Assembly: GCF_001368815.1 (NCBI RefSeq)
Contig: NZ_CTEI01000001.1
Location: 1,674,001 to 1,738,000, forward strand
Length of the DNA: 64,000 nucleotides
Reading direction: 5' to 3'
Source: Paraliobacillus sp. PM-2
GTDB lineage: Bacteria; Bacillota; Bacilli; Bacillales; Amphibacillaceae
The notes under the pieces: model-generated
What the model was told of the DNA's origin: nothing
The model's database searches: none
Seen by the model: the letters and a program-made list of their open reading frames with translations, nothing else
Program-made: the position numbers and the translations under genes
Shown here: positions 7,867-15,269 of the stretch, in pieces
Layout: each line of letters opens with the position of its first letter
Numbering within the stretch: the first letter of the stretch is position 1

Positions 7867-9258
7867 CTAGAATCTAAAATAGATGAATGGATTAAATGCA
7901 TCATTAACTAAATATGCTGTCGATAAAAGCATGAGTAAGGAATAATACAAAAAAGATACACTACTCCTTAAATAAAGTGGCCATCTTTGGAACCACGTTA
8001 TTCTTACAGGTAAAGACGCGATTAAACATAAAAAAAGAACAACACCGTAGTTACTTACTTGGTACATAAACATCGTATCTATCCACTGATCAACCTTTAT
8101 ACCAGCCATTATCTGCAAATAAGCCATTATTTCATGTACGTCTACGATTGCAAAAAATACCCAACCAATTAAGATAAATACAATGAAATAAACATGTTTA
8201 AAGATAGAGGGTATTCTTTGAAACCAAGCTCCCTTCTCAAGATAAATAAGCAATGCAAAATAAAGTCCCCAAATGACAAAATTCCAACTAGCGCCATGCC
8301 ATAATCCGGTTATGCCCCATACAATAAGCAAATTGCGAATCCAGCGTACATGCCCATTCCGATTCCCGCCCAATGGAATGTATACATAATCACGAAACCA
8401 TGATCCTAATGTCATATGCCATCTCCGCCAAAATTCACTCATGCTTTTTGAAATAAATGGATAATGAAAGTTCTCAGGAAAATCAAAACCAAACATCTTC
8501 CCTAAACCAATTGCCATATCCGAATAACCACTAAAGTCAAAATAAATATGAAAAGCGAAAGCAACCATACCTAACCAAGCCATAGCAACAGATAATTGCT
8601 CAATTGGTTGTTGATTAACATTTTCCCATAATAAGCTAATATTATTGGCTAGTAATACTTTCTTAGCTAAACCAATAATAAAAAACTTAATACCACTTAC
8701 AAACTGTGAACGTGTAAAAGGACGTTGAGATAGTTGTTTTTCAATATGTGTGTATCTTACAATCGGTCCAGCAATTAACTGCGGAAACAAGCTAACATAT
8801 GTAGCAACATCAATAGGATTATTTTTTGCTGTTGTTTTCCCTTGATAAATGCTGATACAATACGACATCGTTTGAAATGTGTAAAAGGAAATCCCTATCG
8901 GTAAAGGAAGTTCTAATAGAGAGAAGGAGCTTCCAAATAGTGCGTTTATATTTTCAATCAAAAAGTCGACATATTTAAAAAATGAAAGTAACGTAACATT
9001 TATTATGATAGAGCTGATTAAGAAGCTTTTCGCTCTACGTTGATTAAAATTGCGATATGTAGCAATTTTTTGACCATGCCAATAATCACTTAAAGCGGAA
9101 AATAGTAATAGTATAATATAAACTGGTTCTCCCCACGCATAAAAAAATAAACTAACCAATAGCAGGACAACATTGCGTAACTTAGAAGGAGAACTGTAAT
9201 AAATGAGTAACGCTATAGGTAAAAAGAAAAATAAAAAAGCTAAACTACTAAAAACCAT
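7867..9258 (-). CDS. MBOAT O-acyltransferase (AlgI-like)
   Basis: A 463-residue polytopic membrane enzyme of the membrane-bound O-acyltransferase family, the usual length for AlgI/DltB-like members. About ten hydrophobic segments are visible. The family core is present: YFDFSGYSDMAIGLGKMFGF, then SEFWRRWHMTLGSWFRDYVY, IPLGGNR, and the catalytic-His motif GLWHGASWNFVIWGLYF. It should take acyl groups from cytoplasmic donors and pass them outward. GGAAGTGAG lies just upstream of the ATG. It sits in a three-gene operon between a DUF4358 lipoprotein (26-base gap) and a DHHW protein (21-base gap). The absence of dltABC nearby argues against teichoic acid D-alanylation. Confidence 0.93.
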   Translation of the reverse strand: MVFSSLAFLFFFLPIALLIYYSSPSKLRNVVLLLVSLFFYAWGEPVYIILLLFSALSDYWHGQKIATYRNFNQRRAKSFLISSIIINVTLLSFFKYVDFLIENINALFGSSFSLLELPLPIGISFYTFQTMSYCISIYQGKTTAKNNPIDVATYVSLFPQLIAGPIVRYTHIEKQLSQRPFTRSQFVSGIKFFIIGLAKKVLLANNISLLWENVNQQPIEQLSVAMAWLGMVAFAFHIYFDFSGYSDMAIGLGKMFGFDFPENFHYPFISKSMSEFWRRWHMTLGSWFRDYVYIPLGGNRNGHVRWIRNLLIVWGITGLWHGASWNFVIWGLYFALLIYLEKGAWFQRIPSIFKHVYFIVFILIGWVFFAIVDVHEIMAYLQIMAGIKVDQWIDTMFMYQVSNYGVVLFLCLIASLPVRITWFQRWPLYLRSSVSFLYYSLLMLLSTAYLVNDAFNPFIYFRF

Positions 9259-9284
9259 TTACTCACTTCCATTTTGATCAACGC

Positions 9285-9824
9285 TTAATTTGTATGCTCG
9301 CTAAAGACATTAACAATAGTTTCTGGGTCTTCATAAGTCACATATAATAAATATTTTCCATTTGTTTCTATCACATTATTTTTTACTTTTTCATATTGAT
9401 CTGGTAAATATTGTTCCCATGTTTGTACTTGTGCTTCTAGCGCTTTTTCTAAACTTTCTTGCAATACGGAAACACTCTCTTCGTCTTTTGCTTCCAAAAG
9501 AATGATTTGATCCGCATTAACATTCATCATCGCTTGTATAACATAACCTGCTTCTAGCTTGCTTTTATCCAATTCCATAGTTTCAAGTGTCATTCCTACC
9601 ATTGGATCATCACTTTCTCCAGTTAAATCTGCTTCTATATAATTTTGCAGTTTACCATCTACCATCGAACCTTCGCCTAAATCATTTGCAATCTCTTCTT
9701 TAATATCAAGCAACAGTGCGCTTACATCTACCTCTGCCTCATCAACCTTTTCACTTTGATTACTACAACCAATCAACCCCCATACAGATAGAATACTTAC
9801 TAGAAATAACATTATCTTTCTCAT
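9285..9824 (-). CDS. DUF4358 lipoprotein
   Basis: A 179-residue secreted lipoprotein. The signal peptide MRKIMLFLVSILSVW ends in lipobox GLIGC with Cys20. The mature part fits DUF4358: an acidic start, ELDKSKLEAGYVIQAMM and LLEAKDEESVSVLQESLEKALEAQ, then a final GKYLLYVTYEDPETIV. The function of DUF4358 is unknown to me. It is often encoded with MBOAT and DHHW proteins, exactly as here, so it probably helps or regulates extracellular acylation. GGAGG sits 8 bases before the ATG. It is the first gene of the operon; I found no convincing promoter in the AT-rich 250 bases upstream. Confidence 0.85.
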   Translation of the reverse strand: MRKIMLFLVSILSVWGLIGCSNQSEKVDEAEVDVSALLLDIKEEIANDLGEGSMVDGKLQNYIEADLTGESDDPMVGMTLETMELDKSKLEAGYVIQAMMNVNADQIILLEAKDEESVSVLQESLEKALEAQVQTWEQYLPDQYEKVKNNVIETNGKYLLYVTYEDPETIVNVFSEHTN

Positions 9825-10037
9825 AATTAAGCCTCCAATTTATTTTATTCACATGTTTAGTCGATTCATAAAGACTAAAGGTTACATAATAAATGGACTA
9901 GTTCTTAGTATTATTTAAGATATTGTGGAAAATCAATAATCTAGCACAATTTCTTCTAGTGTATTAGTATTACAATTAACTAAGAATTTATACAATAGCG
10001 TCTATCCTCCATTAAAAATAAAAGACGATTGAAAAAA

Positions 10038-10066
10038 TGGGACAGAGGGTCTGACCCCATGTCCCA
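10038..10066 (-). repeat. Dispersed 29-bp palindrome, copy 4, with terminator T-run
   Basis: The arms TGGGACA and TGTCCCA are exact, with centre GGGTC-T-GACCC. It is 8 bases after the alpha-galactosidase stop and followed on the minus strand by six T residues, so it is a plausible Rho-independent terminator. Confidence 0.88.
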
Positions 10067-10073
10067 CTTCCTT

Positions 10074-12623
10074 TTAATTATATCTTCTTCTAACAAAGAG
10101 TGTTGTACCTAAGCCAACAATTAGTAAAAGTATGCCCGCAATGATCCAATTGTACATTGATGTTGCTGTATTTGGAAGTTCTCCGTTGGTATCATCTGTA
10201 GCATCATTGTCTTGATGCTCCTCATTTTCTGAAGCATTGTCTTCTGAATCATTTTCTGTTAAATCATCATCAGCTTTTTTCAATCCATTCATTGCTGCTT
10301 GTAATGAATTTAAAGAAGCAACCAATTCCTCTTCTGTTTCAATTTGATCTAAATCCGAATTAGCTTTTACTATTGCTGTCTGCAATGCTTCATACGAACC
10401 TTTTGTATAGGTGCCATCTTCATTGGAGACAGCGTTTGCTTTTTCGAGCAATTTTTCTAATTCTGTTGTATCTAATACTGGATCTGGTTCAGTTACTTCT
10501 TCTAAATTATCAATAGCACGTTGTAATGCTGCTTTTGCATCTGTTAGGTCAGCTTCTGTTTCAATTGTTTCCAATGCTTCTCTGGCATCAGCAATCGCTG
10601 TTTGTAATGCATTGTAAGTGTCCTCTGTGTATGTGCCGTCATCATTAGAGATGGTTGCTGCCTCTTCTAGTAACGTTTCCAAGGATGATAGATCGATTTT
10701 TGGTTCTGCAATTAACTTTGCATCAGCCCAAATTGCCCGATCCCACCAATTATTATCTCCACCATCTGTAACAACAAGCTTAAGTTCATTAACACCTTCT
10801 ACATCAACCACTACATCTTTTGTATTCGTATCTTCACCTTCCATTAGTCCACTATCAAACTGTTTAACACCATCAGTCCATACTTCAAAAGTAATCGTGC
10901 CATTTCCAGGGTCTTCTCCCTTATAGTCGTCATTACCGACTATGGCTTTAAACGTTTGATATTTATCTTGAAGATCATAGACAATTTCTGAATTTGAATT
11001 TACCCATATTCCTTTTTCATATACAATGCCATTCAAACTTAGATCATAATCACCAAAGCCTTTATCTAAGGTTACTTGGCCCCATCCACTTGTTGCACTT
11101 TCCCAAGGTAGATCACTTAAGTAATAAGTATATGGCTCACCATAAATATCGATCTCAAGCTTTTGATTCCAGTTATTAGAAAACTTAATTGTTAAATCAT
11201 TTTTTCCATCTGGTAGGCTAATGACATATTCACCTTTTAGTATTACTTGGTTATCCTCAACTAAATAATCTTCTCCCTCAACAAGTTGCTGATCACCATT
11301 TAATATGGAAACAAATTCATTACCATCACTCTTAAGATCAATAGTAACATCAGCTACTTCACTTCTACTATAAGAGATTTTTTCCTCAAATGGTGCATCT
11401 CCTTTGACTTTAAGCATAACAATACCGTGTGCTGGAACTGTAGCAGTGTATGAGTCGGAAAATTCCCCTTTATCTTCATGTTCCCATATATCTCTTACAG
11501 AAACGTTTCCTTCCAACCCAATATCATCCCAGTTTACAGTTATTTCAGCCTCTGTATTCGAACGATTAAATAAGGCAACGGCACCACTAGTATAGTTTTC
11601 AATCGGTTTTAACCATACTTCTTTTTCACCATTTTTTACTATTCTTTCGCCTTGGATACCTAAAGGATCCTGGTTTACTGCGATCACTTCTTCATTCGTT
11701 AAGATAGACAATGTTTCTTCTGACATCTCTCTAAGATCATTGCCCAAAAGTAGAGGTGATGCCATAATAGACCACATACTAAAATGTGATTTATCTTCTT
11801 CATAACTCATGCCGTTTCCAACTTGCAGCATATCCATATGATTATAATGCCCAGGTCCTGCATATTCTGCCAGACCAGCATTAAGATCAATAATATGAGT
11901 AATTGAACCGAAATTTGGCCTGATATCACCAGAAATTCTCCAGTGAGAAGCAACATCTGTTACCCATTCACCAGGAAATGTCCAATTACACACTTCATAT
12001 ACAACATCCTTGCCTGTAGCTTCTATATTTTCCTTAATACTAGTGTATTCTGTCTGTGGATCGAGATCCATCAGTTCAGCTCCACACCAGTCAACCTTAA
12101 CAAAATCATAGCCCCAGTCATTAATAAATGTATTAAAATCTAGTTGTCTATAACCATATGATCCCCCACCTTCAGGAAAATAAGGATCATTATCATATAT
12201 GGGAGCACATCTAGTTATTCCTGCATCTGTATAAATCCCAGCTTTTAAGCCTTTTGAATGAATATAATCGGCTAAGCTTTTCATACCACTTGGAAATTTT
12301 TCATTGGCATAGAGTACATCATTTTCATCACGCCCACCAAAATAACCATCGTCAACGTTGACGTACTCATAACCAGCATCTTTAAGTCCACTACTCTCCA
12401 TAATATCTGCCATTTCTTTTATCAAATCTTCATTAATATCGATATGAAAGGCATTCCAACTAGACCAACCCATCGTTGGTGTGCGATCCGCTGGATAATT
12501 CTTATCATTGGTGTTTGTTGAAGTATCAACAGTCTCTGCTGCATGAAGATTTACGTTGGTTAAATAATTAGGTACTAATAACATAAACATTGTAACCAGT
12601 AAAAATATTCTCCGTAAATTCAA
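10074..12623 (-). CDS. Wall-anchored alpha-galactosidase (GH27, modular)
   Basis: An 849-residue secreted, multidomain glycosidase. The start is TTG with AAGGAG 9 bases upstream; a longer GTG frame overlaps that site. Residues 1-29 are a signal peptide. The GH27 barrel begins at TPTMGWSSWNAFH (49-61). The nucleophile is Asp178 (DFVKVDWCGAE) and the acid/base is Asp233 (WRISGDI). An all-beta domain, an X2-like module (about 415-500), an NPCBM/CBM51-type carbohydrate-binding module (about 510-645) and two FIVAR-type helical repeats follow. The C-terminus has LPNTA (816-820), a hydrophobic span and RRRYN, which is the form recognised by class D sortases. It should release terminal alpha-galactose at the cell surface. 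Transport genes are not adjacent. Confidence 0.94.
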   Translation of the reverse strand: MNLRRIFLLVTMFMLLVPNYLTNVNLHAAETVDTSTNTNDKNYPADRTPTMGWSSWNAFHIDINEDLIKEMADIMESSGLKDAGYEYVNVDDGYFGGRDENDVLYANEKFPSGMKSLADYIHSKGLKAGIYTDAGITRCAPIYDNDPYFPEGGGSYGYRQLDFNTFINDWGYDFVKVDWCGAELMDLDPQTEYTSIKENIEATGKDVVYEVCNWTFPGEWVTDVASHWRISGDIRPNFGSITHIIDLNAGLAEYAGPGHYNHMDMLQVGNGMSYEEDKSHFSMWSIMASPLLLGNDLREMSEETLSILTNEEVIAVNQDPLGIQGERIVKNGEKEVWLKPIENYTSGAVALFNRSNTEAEITVNWDDIGLEGNVSVRDIWEHEDKGEFSDSYTATVPAHGIVMLKVKGDAPFEEKISYSRSEVADVTIDLKSDGNEFVSILNGDQQLVEGEDYLVEDNQVILKGEYVISLPDGKNDLTIKFSNNWNQKLEIDIYGEPYTYYLSDLPWESATSGWGQVTLDKGFGDYDLSLNGIVYEKGIWVNSNSEIVYDLQDKYQTFKAIVGNDDYKGEDPGNGTITFEVWTDGVKQFDSGLMEGEDTNTKDVVVDVEGVNELKLVVTDGGDNNWWDRAIWADAKLIAEPKIDLSSLETLLEEAATISNDDGTYTEDTYNALQTAIADAREALETIETEADLTDAKAALQRAIDNLEEVTEPDPVLDTTELEKLLEKANAVSNEDGTYTKGSYEALQTAIVKANSDLDQIETEEELVASLNSLQAAMNGLKKADDDLTENDSEDNASENEEHQDNDATDDTNGELPNTATSMYNWIIAGILLLIVGLGTTLFVRRRYN

Positions 12624-12642
12624 AATACACCACTCCTTATTT

Positions 12643-12702
12643 TTATACACGTACTAATGACCTATAAAACTCTGTCCGCTTCGCATAATTAATAGAAACC
12701 AA
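12643..12702 (-). other. Possible 19-codon leader ORF before the galactosidase
   Basis: The strongest ribosome-binding sequence of this leader, GGAGGTGAG, lies at 12703-12711, far from the galactosidase start. A TTG right behind it opens a 19-codon frame ending in TAA about 20 bases before the real start. The peptide (VSINYAKRTEFYRSLVRV after the first residue) has no recognisable features. It may be a translated leader or only a ribosome standby site. Confidence 0.3.
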
Positions 12703-12740
12703 CTCACCTCCACCCAAACAAATTTAGTTAATATAAACAA

Positions 12741-12768
12741 ATTATACCTTATTTTAATAAAATGTAAA
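12741..12768 (-). promoter_or_regulatory. Sigma-A promoter of the alpha-galactosidase gene
   Basis: On the minus strand, TTTACA and a perfect TATAAT are separated by 16 bases. The transcript would have a leader of about 110 bases. The -35 box lies inside the cre site. Confidence 0.72.
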
Positions 12769-12776
12769 CGTTATCA
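12763..12776. promoter_or_regulatory. cre site (CcpA operator)
   Basis: TGTAAACGTTATCA fits the catabolite-responsive consensus TGWAANCGNTNWCA at every position. It overlaps the -35 box of the galactosidase promoter, a repressing position. This predicts that glucose, through CcpA, shuts off the gene. Confidence 0.85.
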
Positions 12777-12849
12777 TTATGATTTTAAATAGTATTATGA
12801 AAGTCTTTCTTTCACATATATATAATTTTTGTGGTACGTTCACACAAAA

Positions 12850-12886
12850 TGGGACAAGGGTGTCTGTAAAGTTTCCCCTTGTCCCA
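12850..12886. repeat. Dispersed palindrome, copy 5, with altered centre (37 bp)
   Basis: The outer arms TGGGACAAGGG and CCCTTGTCCCA are intact, but the centre is replaced and lengthened (TGTCTGTAAAGTTTC). It ends 4 bases before the stop of the amidohydrolase gene. The conserved arms with a changed loop suggest that the stem is what matters. Confidence 0.82.
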
Positions 12887-12890
12887 TTCA

Positions 12891-14108
12891 TTATAATTTT
12901 CCTGCTACAACATTCCCTCTATACATAACTGCCTTTCTTAGAGGAATTCTTGCTATAGCCTCTGCAGAACAAGAAGCATCGGTAAATACAAAACTAGCCT
13001 CGTCCCCTACTCTTGGCCATTGACGATTCCCTTTATTATCTAAAGGATATGTACCATCAGTGATAAAGCCGAGTGCTCTTGTTAACGAATGCTCATCAAT
13101 CCATCCGAACTTTTCTGCCATTCGACTCGCTCTTTGTAGAAGATCCCCACTACCAAAAGGACTCCAATGATCATTAATATTATCATTAACAATATGAAGT
13201 TTTACTCCTTTTTCATAGAGTAACGGAATTGGAGGGCACGGTACATCTATTGGTACTGTTGTAGCTATACTAATCTGTTGTTCTGCCATAGATTCAGCCA
13301 ATTCACTTACCTCTTCTATCGAACTATTTCCCAAACAATATGCATGACTAATATTAACTCTACCTTGCCATTTTGCTTGCTCTGCCATCTGTATCAGTCG
13401 TTTAATTGTATATAGTCCTAACGAGCCTCCATCATGTAAATGTATATCAACGTCTGCATCAAACTCTACTGCGATATCCATCATTTTTTCTAAGGAAGCC
13501 TCAATATTATTATCAATTGTTGCAGGGTCCAATCCACCTACTACTTTCACACCATTACGCATCGCATCTTTCATCAAGGAAGCTGCATTACTTCTTAATA
13601 ACCCATGTTGTGGAAAAGCTACTAACTCATAATTCAATTTATCTTTATCATTCTCCAAAGCAGTCGTTACTCTTTCCATATTACCTAAGCCTATAACAGG
13701 ATCTACATTACAATGTACTCGGGCAGCGGTCACCCCATTACCTGTAATCAACTGTAATAAGCTTTCTGCCCTTTCCGTCGTGTGTGCAAGAAAGTCAGTA
13801 AGAAACCCTTCTTCCTCTTTTATCCGATCAAATACACCACGAAATGGTGTGCTCGCCTTCCAGGGTCCACCATAGTGTCCTTTATCTAAATGAATATGCT
13901 TCTCCGTAAACGAAGGTAATACCAATGATTGCTTTGCATCTAAAATAGGTATATCATCCGAAGGTAATTCTCCTTTTTTAATAGCGGCAACTTTACCATC
14001 TTTAATTAATAAATGCTCAACCGTTTTTTTTGTAGATGTAATCTCATTGTCTTCATACACAAAACCATTCTCTAGCAGAACATTACTCAACCAAAATTGC
14101 TTGTTCAT
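12891..14108 (-). CDS. Cytosine-deaminase-like amidohydrolase
   Basis: A 405-residue metal-dependent hydrolase of the amidohydrolase superfamily, closest in layout to bacterial cytosine deaminase CodA and relatives. Metal-binding HIHLDKGHYGGPWK begins at His71; then come VHCNVDP, DVDIHLHDGGSLG, INISHAYCLG-like and the metal Asp in NDNINDHWSPFGSGD. CodA has HCDE where this protein has HLHD, so the usual general acid/base Glu is missing and cytosine need not be the substrate. I placed the start at ATG 14108 with AGGAG 8 bases upstream; the longer frame begins inside a palindromic repeat. It stands alone, so its pathway is unclear. Confidence 0.82.
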   Translation of the reverse strand: MNKQFWLSNVLLENGFVYEDNEITSTKKTVEHLLIKDGKVAAIKKGELPSDDIPILDAKQSLVLPSFTEKHIHLDKGHYGGPWKASTPFRGVFDRIKEEEGFLTDFLAHTTERAESLLQLITGNGVTAARVHCNVDPVIGLGNMERVTTALENDKDKLNYELVAFPQHGLLRSNAASLMKDAMRNGVKVVGGLDPATIDNNIEASLEKMMDIAVEFDADVDIHLHDGGSLGLYTIKRLIQMAEQAKWQGRVNISHAYCLGNSSIEEVSELAESMAEQQISIATTVPIDVPCPPIPLLYEKGVKLHIVNDNINDHWSPFGSGDLLQRASRMAEKFGWIDEHSLTRALGFITDGTYPLDNKGNRQWPRVGDEASFVFTDASCSAEAIARIPLRKAVMYRGNVVAGKL

Positions 14109-14132
14109 TACGTGACTCCTTTCAAGTTTAAT

Positions 14133-14161
14133 TGGGACAAAGAGTCTGACCCCTTGTCCCA
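14133..14161. repeat. Dispersed 29-bp palindrome, copy 6
   Basis: The arms TGGGACA and TGTCCCA are exact, with centre GAGTC-T-GACCC. It lies 24 bases upstream of the amidohydrolase start and 60 bases after the SHOCT gene stop. Read in frame it gives the false extension MGQGVRLFVPI. Confidence 0.88.
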
Positions 14162-14221
14162 TTAATGATGTAATATAAAATTATAATGGATAAAAAGAAG
14201 GTTAACAACTCATTTATTTCT

Positions 14222-14467
14222 CTACTTAATATGCTCCTTTATTTGCTCAAACTCTTCAAAGCTTATTTCACCTCGTGCTAATCTAGTCTTAGCAATTCCC
14301 AACGCATCTGAATCAGTTTGTTGCTCGTTTCTATTATTATGATTTGATACTTGTTGTCTATTAACTCCTAAATAAACAAGATAGCCGACTAATAAAATGA
14401 TAACGATCATCATAAATAACCCACCTCCATAGCCAAACATTCCTGAACCATGTCCAATTCCCATCAT
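14222..14467 (-). CDS. Small SHOCT-domain membrane protein
   Basis: An 81-residue protein with a short Met/His/Gly-rich head (MMGIGHGSGMFGYGGG), one membrane span (about 17-34) and a polar linker. It ends in a SHOCT domain, ALGIAKTRLARGEISFEEFEQIKEHI. SHOCT domains are short helical hairpins found at protein ends; their role is often unknown. I chose the ATG that has GGAGAG six bases upstream. It lies near a two-component system whose sensor loop is also Met/His-rich, and copper-related operons often carry similar peptides, so a metal link is possible but unproven. The gap to the methyltransferase gene holds only a repeat. Confidence 0.8.
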   Translation of the reverse strand: MMGIGHGSGMFGYGGGLFMMIVIILLVGYLVYLGVNRQQVSNHNNRNEQQTDSDALGIAKTRLARGEISFEEFEQIKEHIK

Positions 14468-14562
14468 TGCTATCTCTCCTTTCATTAATCATATTACTTT
14501 TTATTAATGGAGAATTTATGAGCAACTTATGTGAATGTTATGGAGATTTTTAAAATAAATAA

Positions 14563-14591
14563 GAGGTCAAGGAGGCTGACCCCTTGTCCCA
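14563..14591. repeat. Dispersed palindrome, copy 7, with degenerate left arm
   Basis: The right half, GACCCCTTGTCCCA, is intact; the left half is decayed to GAGGTCAAGGAGGC, with several mismatches to the consensus. It ends directly against the stop codon of the methyltransferase gene. Confidence 0.75.
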
Positions 14592-15209
14592 TTATTTATT
14601 AGGATTTAGGACGATTTTTCTAACAATGCTAGAGAATAAGTCTTCTTTTTGATCAATTATTAGTCCTGCCTTTTTTATGTTATCCATTGTTCTTCGATTG
14701 ATATTGGCTCCCCACATTTTAACTGTAATAGGATTTAGTACATCCATTAGCTTCCCTACTATTTCATTATCACTTCTCATATGCTCCAATAAAATAATCT
14801 TTCCATCCGGTTTACAGACTCTTCGCATTTCCCTAAGTCCTTTTACTGGATCAGGTACCGAGCAATAAACACAGGTAGCAACAACATAATCAAATGTATT
14901 ATCTAAAAAATCCATTTGTTGCGCATTCATTTCCATAAGTTTAAGTGGATAAGATAGTGTAAGCTTATCTACCTTTTGTTTAGCATGCATTAACATTCCA
15001 GAACTAAAGTCGATACCTGTCAAATGTACATGATTAGAATAAAATGGTAAATTAGCACCAGTGCCAATACCCACTTCTAAAACATTCCCCTTTATATTTT
15101 CAAGCAGCTCTTTCCGCCAGCTCTCCTTAATCATTACATCCATGGAATCGTATACCTTTGATACCCGATTATAACGTTTCTTAATCGTTTCAGTTAATTT
15201 CTGATCCAT
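14592..15209 (-). CDS. Class I SAM-dependent methyltransferase
   Basis: A 205-residue methyltransferase of the UbiE/YodH-like small-molecule type. Motif I is NVLEVGIGTGANLPFY near residue 50, followed by the acidic strand end TGIDFSSGM, motif NAQQMDFLDNTFDYVVATCV, and post-motif GLREMRRVCKPDGKIILLEH. The start has GGAGAGG seven bases upstream. The substrate is unknown: similar proteins act on quinones, phospholipids or arsenite, but the Cys pattern of arsenite methyltransferases is absent. It is on the same strand as the downstream SHOCT gene and the upstream two-component system, with a 60-base gap from the kinase stop. Confidence 0.87.
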   Translation of the reverse strand: MDQKLTETIKKRYNRVSKVYDSMDVMIKESWRKELLENIKGNVLEVGIGTGANLPFYSNHVHLTGIDFSSGMLMHAKQKVDKLTLSYPLKLMEMNAQQMDFLDNTFDYVVATCVYCSVPDPVKGLREMRRVCKPDGKIILLEHMRSDNEIVGKLMDVLNPITVKMWGANINRRTMDNIKKAGLIIDQKEDLFSSIVRKIVLNPNK

Positions 15210-15269
15210 ATTAAAACCTCTCCTCAACATCGAAGATAAAATTTGAAAAGCCCTAACGAATAGATCGTC

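Noticed and set aside
10411-10926. Plus-strand frames opposite the FIVAR region of the galactosidase
   Set aside because: They mirror the repetitive Glu/Ala codons of the real gene and lack start signals.
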